DNA of 64,000 nucleotides, from positions 581,028,471 to 581,092,470 of the forward strand of contig NC_053390.1 of assembly GCF_905171765.1 (NCBI RefSeq), given 5' to 3'. Positions 45,439 to 56,016 of the stretch are shown piece by piece. The first letter of the stretch is position 1. The number at the start of each line of letters is the position of its first letter. Both the position numbers and the translations under genes were made by a program. Origin of the DNA: Bufo bufo (Eukaryota; Chordata; Amphibia; Anura; Bufonidae). Under the pieces are notes generated by a model. The model did not search any database, had not been told where the DNA came from, and saw nothing but the letters and a program-made list of their open reading frames with translations.

Positions 45439-46770
45439 CGCACTTCCATAGTCCGACATGACATTATGACTGAGCCTCAGGCAAAAGTCTGGTTAAAACC
45501 ATACCGGGTACCCGAGGCTCAGCGACAAGCCATCGCGGAGGAAGTGCAGCTAATGCTCCAGCTAGGTGTCATCGAGGAGTCAAAAAGTGCATGGGCCAGT
45601 CTGATAGTCTTAATACCCAAGCCGGATGGGACATTGCGGTTCTGTAACGACTTCCGCAAACTGAATGAGGTGTCCAAGTTTGATGCATAGCCCATGCCTC
45701 GAGTGGATGAGCTTATTGAGAAGTTGGGCCAAGCCCGGTATTTTTCTGTGTTGGACCTCACCAAAGGGTACTGGTAGGTACCCTTGACGGAGGCTGCCAA
45801 GGAAAAAACGGCTTTCATTACGCCAGAGGGGCTGTATCAGTACAAGGTATTATCCTTTGGTCTACATGGCGCTCCTGCCACGTTTTAAAGGCTAATGGAC
45901 ATTGTACTCCGTCCACATCGTTGGTACGCTTCAGCGTACCTGGACAATATGGTTATCCACAGCGCCGACTAGGAAAGTCACCTACCTAAAGTACAGGCTG
46001 TAGTGGACTCCCTTAGGAAGGCTGGCTTAACTGCTAACCCAAAAAAGTGCACGATAGGGTTAGAAGAGACCAAGTACCTGGGGTATGTAATTGGGCATGG
46101 AATTATCAAACCTCAGGTGCACAAAATTGAGGCAATTAGGAATTGGCTCCGACCTGTCACTACTCGGCAAGTAAAGTCATTCCTGGGTATGGTGGGGTAC
46201 TATATGAGGTTTGTCCCCAATTTTGCTACGGTCACCGCACTATTGACAGGCCTTTTGAAGGGACGCAAGTCAGTGACGGTTCAGTGGAATAGGCAGGCGG
46301 ACAAGGCTTTCTCCGCTTTGAAGTCTGCCCTGTGTGGGTCCCCGGTATTGGTGACACCTGACTTCAAGAGGGAGTTTGTGGTACAGACCGATGCCTCTGA
46401 AGTAGACCTCGGAGCTGTACTCTCTCAGGACATCAATGGGAAGGAACATCCTGTTGTTTTCCTGAGCTGTAAGCTTACCCAAGCCGAGACTAGGTACAGC
46501 ATAGTGGAGAGAGAGTGCCTGGCCATCAAATGGGCACTCGAGTCTCTTCGCTATTACCTGTTGGGCAGAAAGTTCCGTCTGTTTATCGACCACTCCTCTC
46601 TCAAGTGGATGAGCCAGGCCAAAGAGAGGAATGCTCGGGTCATCAGGTGGTTCTTGTCATTACAAAACTTTAAATTTTCTGTAGAACATAGGGCAGGCAG
46701 GTTACAGGGAAACGCAGATGCCCTGTCCTGGGTACACTGTCTGGTGGGTGTTCTCTCCCTTATGGTTGAA
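45439..46770 (+). pseudogene. Gmr1-like reverse transcriptase-RNase H
   Basis: RT copies the RNA and RNase H removes it. Single frame with scattered stops. RT part: IVRHDIMTEPQAKVW-type entry, KPYRVPEAQRQAIAEEV, SLIVLIPKPDGTLRFCNDFRKLNE, stop at 45688-45690, then VLDLTKGYW, stops near 45774, 45886 and 45970. The catalytic box is AYLDNM near 45934, so YLDD has become YLDN. The thumb includes KCTIGLEETKYLGYVIG. RNase H: FVVQTDASEVDLGAVLSQ, YSIVERECLAIKWALESLRYYL, LFIDHSSLKWM, NADALSW. It lies downstream of the integrase and just before the polypurine tract. Clearly inactive. Confidence 0.9.
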
Positions 46771-46785
46771 CAAAGGGGGGAGGTA
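46771..46785 (+). promoter_or_regulatory. Polypurine tract
   Basis: CAAAGGGGGGAGGTA directly precedes the 3' LTR start TGTAGGAAGG, the usual plus-strand priming site. Confidence 0.7.
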
Positions 46786-46835
46786 TGTAGGAAGGTGCAA
46801 GGGGCATTATTGATGGAAGGTATGTGTCCAGACTC
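46786..46835 (+). repeat. 3' LTR start, truncated
   Basis: TGTAGGAAGGTGCAAGGGGC ... TTGATGGAAGGTATGT matches the first ~45 bp of the 5' LTR at 24572, then diverges into GTCCAGACTCCCCC, probably another dispersed repeat continuing after Tc1 D at 58527. Confidence 0.7.
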
Positions 46836-47296
46836 CCCCCGACTGTCCCATACACATACACGTTCAGATTGGCTGAATGCATATATAAACTGCCTGTCCA
46901 AAAAAAAAGTCGCCACATGGATTTAACCCCTTAAGGACTCAGCCCTATTTCACCTTAAGGACTTGGCCATTTTTTGCAAATCTGATCAGTGTCACTTTAA
47001 GTGCTGATAACTAGAGTTGAGCGAACACCTGGATGTTCGGGTTCGAGAAGTTCGGCTGAACTTCCCGGAAATGTTCGGGTTCGGGATCCGAACTCGCCCC
47101 GAACTTCGCCCTGAACCCGAACCCCATTGAAGTCAATGGGGACCCGAACTTTTCGGCACTAAAAAGGCTGTAAAACAGCCCAGGAAAGGGGGCTGCAAAA
47201 GGCAGCAAAATGTAGGTAAATCCCCTGCAAACAGATGTGGATAGGGAAATGAATTAAAATAAAAATAAAATTAATAAAAATTAACCAATATCAATT

Positions 47297-49612
47297 GGAG
47301 AGAGGTCCCATAGCAGATAATCAGGCTTCATGTCACCCACCACTGGAACAGGCCACTGTCAGATATTTAGGCTCCGTCACCCAGACAGAGGAGAGAGGTC
47401 CCATAGCAGAGAATCAGGCTTCATGTCATAGCAGAGAATCAGGCTTCATGTCACCCACCACTGGAACAGGCCATTGTCAGATATTTAGGCCCCGGAACCC
47501 AGACAGAGGAGAGAGGTCCTATTGCAGAGGATCAGGCTTCATGTCACCCACCACTGGAACAGGCCACTGTCAGATATTTAGGCCTGGCACCCAGACAGAG
47601 GAGAGAGGTCCCATAGCAGAGAATCAGGCTTCATGTCATAGCAGAGAATCAGGCTTCACGTCACCCACCACTGGAACAGGCCATTGTCAGATATTTAGGC
47701 CCCGGCACCCAGACAGAGGAGAGAGGTCCCATTGCAGAGAATCAGGCTTCATGTCACCCACCACTGGAACAGGCCACTGACAGATATTTAGGCCCCGGCA
47801 CACAGACAGAGGAGAGAGGTCCCATAGCAGAGAATCAGGCTTCATGTCACCCACCACTGAAACAGGCCACTGTCAGATATTTAGGCCCCGGCACCCAGAC
47901 AGATGAGAAAGGTCCCATAGCAGAGAATCAGGCTTCATGTCATAGCAGAGAATAAGGCTTCATGTCACCCACCACTGGAACAGGCCATTGTCAGATATTT
48001 AGGCCCCGGAACCCAGACAGAGGAGAGAGGTCCTATTGCAGAGGATCAGGCTTCATGTCACCCACCACTGGAACAGGCCACTGTCAGATATTTAGGCCTG
48101 GCACCCAGACAGAGGAGAGAGGTCCCATAGCAGAGAATCAGGCTTCATGTCATAGCAGAGAATCAGGCTTCACGTCACCCACCACTGGAACAGGCCATTG
48201 TCAGATATTTAGGCCCCGGCACCCAGACAGAAGAGAGAGGTCCCATTGCAGAGAATCAGGCTTCATGTCACCCACCACTGGAACAGGCCACTGGCAGATA
48301 TTTAGGCCCCGGCACACAGACAGAGGAGAGAGGTCCCATAGCAGAGAATCAGGCTTCACGTCACCCACCACTGGAACAGGCCATTGTCAGATATTTAGGC
48401 ACCGGCACCCAGACAGAGGAGAGAGGTCCCATTGCAGAGAATCAGGCTTCATGTCACCCACCACTGGAACAGGCCACTGGCAGATATTTAGGCCCCGGCA
48501 CACAGACAGAGGAGAGAGGTCCCATAGCAGAGAATCAGGCTTCACGTCACCCACCACTGGAACAGGCCATTGTCAGATATTTAGGCCCCGGCACCCAGAC
48601 AGAGGAGAGAGGTCCCATTGCAGAGAATCAGGCTTCATGTCACCCACCACTGGAACAGGCCACTGACAGATATTTAGGCCCCGGCACACAGACAGAGGAG
48701 AGAGGTCCCATAGCAGAGAATCAGGCTTCATGTCACCCACCACTGAAACAGGCCACTGTCAGATATTTAGGCCCCGGCACCCAGACAGATGAGAAAGGTC
48801 CCATAGCAGAGAATCAGGCTTCATGTCATAGCAGAGAATAAGGCTTCATGTCACCCACCACTGGAACAGGCCATTGTCAGATATTTAGGCCCCGGAACCC
48901 AGACAGAGGAGAGAGGTCCTATTGCAGAGGATCAGGCTTCATGTCACCCACCACTGGAACAGGCCACTGTCAGATATTTAGGCCTGGCACCCAGACAGAG
49001 GAGAGAGGTCCCATAGCAGAGAATCAGGCTTCATGTCATAGCAGAGAATCAGGCTTCACGTCACCCACCACTGGAACAGGCCATTGTCAGATATTTAGGC
49101 CCCGGCACCCAGACAGAAGAGAGAGGTCCCATTGCAGAGAATCAGGCTTCATGTCACCCACCACTGGAACAGGCCACTGGCAGATATTTAGGCCCCGGCA
49201 CACAGACAGAGGAGAGAGGTCCCATAGCAGAGAATCAGGCTTCACGTCACCCACCACTGGAACAGGCCATTGTCAGATATTTAGGCACCGGCACCCAGAC
49301 AGAGGAGAGAGGTCCCATTGCAGAGAATCAGGCTTCATGTCACCCACCACTGGAACAGGCCACTGGCAGATATTTAGGCCCCGGCACACAGACAGAGGAG
49401 AGAGGTCCCATAGCAGAGAATCAGGCTTCATGTCACCCACCACTGGAACAGGCCACTGTCAGATATTTAGGCCCCGGCACCCAGACAGATGAGAAAGGTC
49501 CCATAGCAGAGAATCAGGCTTCATGTCATAGCAGAGAATAAGGCTTCATGTCACCCACTACTGGAACAGGCCATTGTCAGATATTTAGGCCCCGGCATCC
49601 ACACAGAGGAGA
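47297..49612. repeat. ~94-bp tandem array with 886-bp higher-order unit
   Basis: About 25 units built from GAGAGAGGTCCCATAGCAGA, GAATCAGGCTTCATGTC, CACCCACCACTGGAACAGGC and CAGATATTTAGGCCCC. Some units carry an extra 28-bp CATAGCAGAGAATCAGGCTT duplication. The block 47817-48702 repeats at 48703 with almost no change, an 886-bp higher-order unit. The 160-234-codon open frames are products of the repeat. Confidence 0.95.
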
Positions 49613-49736
49613 GGTTCATTCAACTTTGGGTTGCCCCGCAATATAATGTTAAAATTAAAAAAAGAGGATTGAATGAAGTGCCCTGGAGTACAATAATATA
49701 TGGTTAAGGGGAGGAAGTTAATGTCTAATCTGCACA

Positions 49737-51209
49737 AGGGATGGACAGGTCCTGTGGGATCCATGCCTGGTTCATTATTATGAACGTCAGCTTGTCCACA
49801 TTGGCTGTGGATAGGCGGCTGCGTTTGTCTGTAATGACGCCCCCTGCCGTGCTGAATACACGTTCAGACAAAACGCTGGCCGCCGGGCAGGCCAGCACCT
49901 CCAAGGCATAAAAGGCTAGCTCTGGCCACGTGGACAATTTGGAGACCCAGAAGATGAATGGGGCCGAACCATCAGTCAGTACGTGGAGGGGTGTGCACAC
50001 GTACTGTTCCACCATGTTAGTGAAATGTTGCCTCCTGCTAACATGTTCCGTATCAGGTGGTGGTGCAGTTAGCTGTGGCGTGGTGACAAAACTTTTCCAC
50101 ATCTCTGCCATGCTAACCCTGCCCTCAGAGGAGCTGGCCGTGACTCAGCTGCGTTGGCGACCTCTTGTTCCTCCTCTGCCTTCGCCTTGGGCTTCCACTT
50201 GTTCCCCTGTGACATTTGGGAATGCTCTCAGTAGCGCGTCTACCAACGTGCGCTTGTACTCGCGCATCTTCCTATCACGCTCCAGTGCAGGAAGTAAGGT
50301 GGGCACATTGTCTTTGTACCAGGGATCCAGCAGGGTGGCAACCCAGTAGTCCGCACACGTTAAAATGTGGGCAACTCTGCTGTCGTTGCGCAGGCACTGC
50401 AGCATGTAGTCGCTCATGTGTGCCAGGCTGCCCAGAGGTAAGGACAAGCTGTCCTCTGTGGGAGGCGTATTGTCATCGTCCTCCGTTTCCCCCCAGCCAC
50501 GCACCAGTGATGGGCACGAGCTGCGTTGGGTGCCACCCCGCTGTGAACATGCTTCATCCTCATCCTCCTCCACCTCCTCCTCATCCTCGTCCTCCAGTAG
50601 TGGGCCCTGTCTGGCCACATTTGTACCTGGCCTTTGCTGTTGCAAAAAACCTCCATCTGAGTCACTTTCGAAGAGACTGGCCTGAAAGTGCTAAAAATGA
50701 CCCCTCTTCCTCCTCCTCCTGGGCGACCTCCTCTTCAATCATCGCCCTAAGTGATAACGGCGTCATCGCCACTGGCCATGTTGGTGGAGTACTCGAAACA
50801 GCGCAACAGGGCACACAGGTCTCGCATGGAGGCCCAGTCATTGGTGGTGAAGTGGTGCTTTTCCACAGTGCGACTGACCCATGCGTGCTGCAGCTGAAAC
50901 TCCACTAGGGATGTGCGTCAAACCGGCTAGTCCCAGAGCTGCGACGAGATTTCGCCCATTATCGCACACCACCAGGCCGAGCTTGAGGCTCACCGGCAGC
51001 AACCACTCGTCGGTCTGTTGTTCAATACCCCGCCACAACTCCTGCGCGGTGTGGGGCCTGTGCCCCAAACATATGAGTTTCAGAATGGCCTGCTGACGTT
51101 TACCCCGGGCTGTGCTGAAGTTGGTGGTGAAGGTGTGTGGCTGACTGGATGAGCAGGTGGAAGAAGAGGAGGAGGAAGCTGAGTAGGAGGAGGAGGCTAC
51201 AGGAGGCAC
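49737..51209 (-). pseudogene. hAT transposase, degenerate (element B)
   Basis: N to C on the minus strand: Ser-rich region, then RQQAILKLICLGHRPHTAQELWR and VSLKLGLVVCDNGRNLVAALGL (50938-51110), the RNase H-like part with an Asp in VCDN. A gap with stops and shifts follows. A frame from 50645 has an acidic stretch (EDEDEEEVEEDEDE), then CLRNDSRVAHILTCADYWVATLLDPWYKD. The C-terminal dimerisation domain is at 50111-49737: ELAFYALEVLACPAASVLSE, RVFSTAGGVITDKRSRLS, VDKLTFIIMNQAW. The hAT call rests on this domain. Start codon and N-terminal BED finger were not found. Confidence 0.85.
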
Positions 51210-51308
51210 GGCCAGGGACGCTATATCTCCCTAACTGCACACTGGGTAAATGTAGTGGCGGCTGGGCCCCAGGCGGAGAGCTTTTTGGCGCACATCCTTC
51301 CGCCATCC

Positions 51309-53160
51309 TTCCGCCATTTAATTTTTTGGGGATGTTACATAGCTTAGAAGTTTAGAAGCAAATTTTTTCATTTTTCAGAAAATTTCCAAATACCACCATT
51401 TATGGACCAGTCCAGGTCTGAAGTCACTTTGTGAGGCTTACGTAATAGAAACCACCCAAAAATTACCCCATTTTAGAAACTACACCCCTCAAGATATTCA
51501 AAACTGATTTTACAAACTTTGTTAACCCTTTAGGTCTTCCACAAGACTTCATGGCGAATGGACATAAAATTTAAGAATTTAGATTTTTTTTTTAATTTTC
51601 CAAAATAATCCATTTTTTCCAGGAACAAAGCAAGGGTTAACTGTGAAACAAAACTCAATATAGGTTTCTCTGATTCTGTAGTTTGCAGAAACACCCCATA
51701 AACTAAATTACTGTTTGGCCAAACGGGAGGACATAGAAGGAGGGGAACGCAATATGGTTTTTGCAAGGCAGATTTTGCAGGACTGGTTTTGTTTATACCA
51801 TGTCCCATTTCAAGCCCCCCGTTGCATTCCTAGAATAGAAATTCCAAAAAAGTGACTCTATCTAAGAAAGTACACCCCTCCAGGTATTCAAAACTGGGTT
51901 TACAAACTTTTTTAACCCTTTAGGTGTTCCACAAGAGTTAATGGCAGATGGAGAAACAATTTTGGAATTTCTATTTTTTTTAAGATTTTCCATTTTAATA
52001 CATTTTTTCCAGTAATAAAGTAATTGTTAACTGCCAAACAAAACTCAATATGGGTTGCCCTGATTCTGTAGTTTGCAAAAACACCCCATATGTGGTCCTA
52101 AACTACTGTTTGGCCAAACGGGAGGACATAGAAGGAGGGGAACGCCATATGGGTTTTGGAAGGCAGATTTTGCAGGACTGGTTTTGTTTATACCATGTCC
52201 CATTTCAAGCCCCCCGTTGCACCCCTAAAATAGAAATTCCAAAAAAGTGACTCCATCTAAGAAAGTACACCCCTCAAGGTATTCAAAACTGCGTTTACAA
52301 ACTTTGTTAACCCTTTAGGTGTTCCACAAGAGTTAATGGCAGATGGAGAAATAATTTTGGAATTTCAATTTTCTTTTTAATTTTCCATTTTAACCCTAAC
52401 TTTATTACTGGAATAAATGGGTTAACACCAAACAAAACTCAATGGGTTGCCCTGATTCTGTAGTTTGCAGAAACACCCCATATGTGGTCGTAAACTACTA
52501 TTTGGCTAAACGGCAGGACATAGAAGAAGGGGAATGCCATATGGTTTTGGAAGGCAGATTTTGCTGTACTGGTTTATTTACACCATGTACCCTTTCAAGC
52601 CCCCTGCTGCACCCCTAAAGTAGAAACTCCATAAAAGTGACCCCCATCTAGGAAACTACGGGATAAGGTGGTTGTTGTTTTGGGACTATTTTAGGGTAAA
52701 TATGATTTTTGGTTGCTCTATATTACACTTTTTGGAGGCAAGGTAACAAAAAATTTTAATTCTAAAATTGTTTCTACATTCGCTATTTAGTTTTGTGGAA
52801 CACCTAAAGGGTTAACAAAGTTTATAAAGTAACTTTTGAATACCTTGAGGGGTGTAGTTTCTTAGATGGGGTCACTTTTTTGGAGTTTCTAGTCTAGGCT
52901 ACATCAGGGGGGCTTCTAAAGGGACATGGTGAAAATAAACCAGTCCATCAAAATCTGCCTTCCAGAAACCATATGGCATTTCCTTCATTCTATGCCCTAC
53001 CGTGTGGCTATATAGCCATTTACGACCACATATGGGGTGTTTCTGCAAACTACAGAATCAGGGCAATAAATATTTAGTTTTGTTTGGCTGTTAACCCTTG
53101 CTTTATTACCGGAAAAGAAGGATTCAAATGGAAATTTTGCCCGAAAAAAATTATTTTAGT
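51309..53160. repeat. piggyBac B 3' non-coding repeats
   Basis: Repeated ~430-bp blocks with CTTTGTTAACCCTTTAGGTG, TTCCACAAGAGTTAATGGCA, TGATTCTGTAGTTTGCA, ACACCCCATATGTGGTC and CAGATTTTGCAGGACTGG at about 51500, 51900 and 52290. From about 52790 the same words appear inverted (CCTAAAGGGTTAACAAAG, CATATGGGGTGTTTCTGCAA), so part of the tract is an inverted repeat, like the ladder in piggyBac A. Confidence 0.85.
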
Positions 53161-53464
53161 ATCTCCATAGCCTGGGAGCTACAGTTTTTTATTTTTTTGT
53201 TGGGCGACAATCTAATGTAGGGGCTCATATTTTGCGGGATGAGATGGTGGTTTTATTGGCACTTTTGACATTTTGATCGCTCGCTATTATACTTTTTGTG
53301 ATGTTAGGTGACAAAAAAATGGCTTTTTTTTTACCCTTTTTTTTTTTTTACGCTGTTCTCCCGGGGGAGTTGGGTTAAATGTTATTTTTATAGAGAAGAT
53401 TTTTACGGAGGCAGCGATGCCCAATATGTATGCCTCTCAGACTTTGGAGACACTAAGCAGGCAT

Positions 53465-53583
53465 CCTCAAACTGCGCCCCTCCAGGTGCAAAACTACAAT
53501 TCCCACCATGCCCTGCTGATAGCTGTAGGTTGTCTGGGCATGCTGGGGGTTATAGTTTTAAAACATCTGGAGGGCCGCAGTTG
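53465..53583. mobile_element. Short fold-back MITE
   Basis: CCTCAAACTGCGCCCCTCCAG at left (first bases) and CTGGAGGGCCGCAG at right; arms continue with AAAACTACAATTCCCACCATG against CATGCTGGGGGTTATAGTTTT. It lies at the truncated 3' end of the piggyBac B gene. Confidence 0.75.
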
Positions 53584-53656
53584 TCTTGCCCTTATAACTG
53601 ACCAGCAACAGGTTTCCACTGGTAAGGGCACGGGTCTCACCCCTGGGGATAGGTAC

Positions 53657-54802
53657 CTAGAGGCGGTGGGCAGGGAGGCCGCGCTGAATTTTCCGCACGG
53701 TCCCACAAGCGGACGTGGATCTGGCGGCAAGGGACCTGAACAAGGGAATGCTAGTATAAAAGTTATCCATGTACAAGTGGTAACCCTTATCTAGCAGTGG
53801 GTGCATAAGGTCCCACACGAGTTTCCCGCTAACACCCAGAGTGGGGGGACATTCTGGGGGTTCAATACGGGAATCTCGCCCCTCGTACACACAAAATTTG
53901 TAAGTGTACCCTGAGGTACTATTTTGTACATTTTCACGCCATAGTGGGAATGTATTGGCGGAAACTGAGTCTCCCCTTGAAAGCAACGAGAGACTCATCA
54001 ACTGTGACCTCCCTTCCAGGTACGTAGGCCTGAGCAAATTTGGCCCCGAAGGTATCGATGACAGGCCGTATCTTATACAGACGGTCATAGGCAGGATCAC
54101 CTCGGGGGGGACATGCTGCATTATCTGCATAATGCAGGCATTTCCGGATGGCCTCAAACCGGGGGGGTGTCATGGCCATACTGTAGAGTGGGGTCTGGTA
54201 GAGGACGTCCCCACTCCAGTATTGCCTGACATTCGGTTTTTGCACTAGACCTATGTGCAGCACGAGGCCCCAAAACGTCCTCATCTCGGCTGCACTGACC
54301 GGCGTCCAGCCACCGGGTCTAGCCAAAAAGGAGCCCGGGTGCTGAGCAACGAACTGTTGGGCGTACAGGTTCGTCTGCTTCAACATCAGATTCACAAATG
54401 GGTCACTGAAAAAAAAAAAGTCAATTTCAGTGAAGCCCACTGTGGGAATCTGGATTCCTGGATTGCCAACAAAATCCGGAATCTCGGGCTCAAAATCCAC
54501 TGGGTGACACCAGCTAAGTTCACCGGTAGGGGGCTCCGGTGGGCTTATTTGGTGGGCCGGGAAACCAGTACGAGCCCCAGGGCGGCTCGTACTGGTGTGG
54601 GCCACAGGGTCCCTACATGTAGGGCCCCTGGCTCCGCCTGGCGGTGTCTCCACCGCCTTGGGGGCTCATCGTCATCAGATGATGATGAGGAGGATGCGGA
54701 TGACAAGAGGAACGTGGGGTCATCCTCATCCTCACTGGGGCTCTCGGAGTCGGAGGCAAGATGGGCGTATGCCTCCTCGGCCGAGAACGTCCGGCGGGCC
54801 AT
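53657..54802 (-). pseudogene. piggyBac transposase, truncated (element B)
   Basis: Starts MARRTFSAEEAYAHLASDS at 54802, with an acidic Ser-rich N-terminal region, then a frameshift near 54590 into the frame GAYLSWCHPVDFEP-like around TGELSWCHPVDFEPEIPDF. Core motifs: FWGLVLHIGLVQKPNVRQYW, ADNAACPPRGDPAYDRLYKIRP (partial), the first catalytic Asp in VTVDESLVAFKGR, and after another shift near 53940 YKFCVYEGRDSRIEPPECP and the second Asp in LYMDNFYTS. The frame ends at CGTVRKIQRGLP near 53690, so the third catalytic motif and the Cys-rich C terminus are missing. Encodes no active enzyme. Confidence 0.88.
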
Positions 54803-55460
54803 GTGTGTGTGTGCATGTGTGTGTGCATGTGCGTGTGTATGTGCGTGCGTGTAAAACTTTATTGTATGTGCATGTGTGTGGGGGCACGGGTGTTCACATA
54901 CTTTTTAGTAAAAAAAAAAATAGACAAGTGTTAGAAAAAAAAAAAAAAGTTCAAACTTGCTGATCAGCGGTACAAAAAAAAAAAGTGGTGGTGGTGGGCA
55001 AGTGGCAGCACTCCTGGGTGGGTCTAGGGTCTGACAGCTAAGTGCTGTGGACCCCAACCACCAGAAACAATAAATCAGATAAAGTTTTTTTTTTTTTTTT
55101 CCTAACTCTCCCTTCTATACCTGTCTAATCGTGCCTCTCCCTCACTGACCCAAACCTACCTGGAGGGTGATGGGTGCAGGAGGGTGATGGGTGCTGACGG
55201 GGGGATCGCAGGAGCTGGTGCAGAACGGTGCAGGAGCAGCAGCAGGAAGAGGACGGGATAGAGGAGCGCCGGGAGTTTGAATCTCCCACCTCTTTCCCCG
55301 CACCAATAAGCGCCAAGGACAGCACCGCCAGCACCAAGGACAGCACCGCCGCCCCCAAATGCTCGGACTGTGATTGCTATCACTGTCCTTTTCCGGTTCA
55401 TCGGGTCACCGGAGACCCGAATGGACCGGAAACGCAGCAAACCGCAGGTCTGAATTGACC
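54803..55460. other. piggyBac B 5' region with simple repeats
   Basis: GTGTGTGCAT-type repeat at 54803-54890, poly-A and poly-T runs, and a GC-rich part (GAGGGTGATGGGTGC twice near 55160, CCAAGGACAGCACCGCC twice near 55313). No gene. The end CCGCAGGTCTGAATTGACC is cut at 55460. Confidence 0.5.
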
Positions 55461-55728
55461 CATCATTTCTTAAAACAACACTGGAAAATGTCGCGCTCAT
55501 CCACAGGAAGCCAGGAGCCCGGACCTCGCCCTGAACCTTGGCGCACAACAAATCCGAAAATGAACATGCGAAAATTGCACATCATGACTAAGGATCCGCA
55601 CCTATAGTGATCCAAAACCGGTCGATTTCTTGCATTGCTGTATGTTGGTTTTTATCCTCACGGGATTAAATAAAGCCTCAAGTATTTTCAGTGAAGCTGG
55701 ACCGTCTTTCTTTTCATCATTTCTTAAA
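55461..55728. mobile_element. Small retroposon-like insertion with 14-bp duplication
   Basis: CATCATTTCTTAAA at 55461-55474 and 55715-55728 flank about 240 bp that contain AATAAA near 55669. The right copy leads into Tc1 D sequence. No coding motif; could be a Penelope-type or SINE-type tail. Confidence 0.5.
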
Positions 55729-56008
55729 CAACCACGTAGAAAGACACATCTCGTGGTGGTGGAAAAGATGTTAGTCTGAGAAGTGTCAAATCATTGGCAT
55801 ACATCAAGCAGAGAAAAAATCTAAGGTGATTGCAGAAACTACTAAAATTGGGTTAAGAACTGTCCAACGCATTATTAAAAACTGAAAGGATAATGGGGAC
55901 CGATCGTATTCGAGGAAGAAATGTGGCGGGAACCAATTCCTGAATGATCGTGATCGGCGATCACTTAAAAGTGGGTGAAATCACATCGAAGAAAAACAAC
56001 TGTAGAAC

Positions 56009-56016
56009 TCAGGGCT
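56009..56016. repeat. 8-bp target duplication TCAGGGCT, left
   Basis: TCAGGGCT recurs at 57753-57760, exactly flanking the 56017-57752 hAT; removing one copy restores the Tc1 sequence across the junction. Confidence 0.9.

Larger units (their letters stand above)
47012..51308 (-). mobile_element. hAT-type element B with tandem array
   Basis: Left end TAGAGTTGAGCGAACACC followed by TTCGGGTTCG blocks. Left flank CTGATAAC; no matching right end or duplication is found, so the right tip is deleted near 51308, where piggyBac 3' sequence resumes (TTTTTTGGGGATGTTAC). Contains a long tandem array and a broken transposase on the minus strand. Confidence 0.75.
46923..55460 (-). mobile_element. piggyBac-type transposon B, interrupted
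   Basis: TTAA at 46923-46926, then CCCCTTAAGGACTCAGCCC, a typical piggyBac-like end inside Tc1 D. Transposase is on the minus strand (53657-54802), so the left end is the 3' end. The 3' non-coding region is split by hAT B (47012-51308) and resumes at 51309. The right end is eroded: sequence changes near 55460 without a TTAA-bounded inverted end. Confidence 0.75.

Noticed and set aside
47295..49492. Long plus-strand open frames (161, 234 and 214 codons) with repeated GTGHCQIFRP-type units
   Set aside because: They lie wholly in the 94-bp tandem array; unit length and lack of stops explain them. No domain and no start context.
50216..50908. 230-codon plus-strand open frame
   Set aside because: Antisense to the hAT B transposase, whose dimerisation domain is on the minus strand.
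54255..54854. 199-codon plus-strand open frame
   Set aside because: Antisense to the piggyBac B transposase; the minus strand has the clear DDE motifs.
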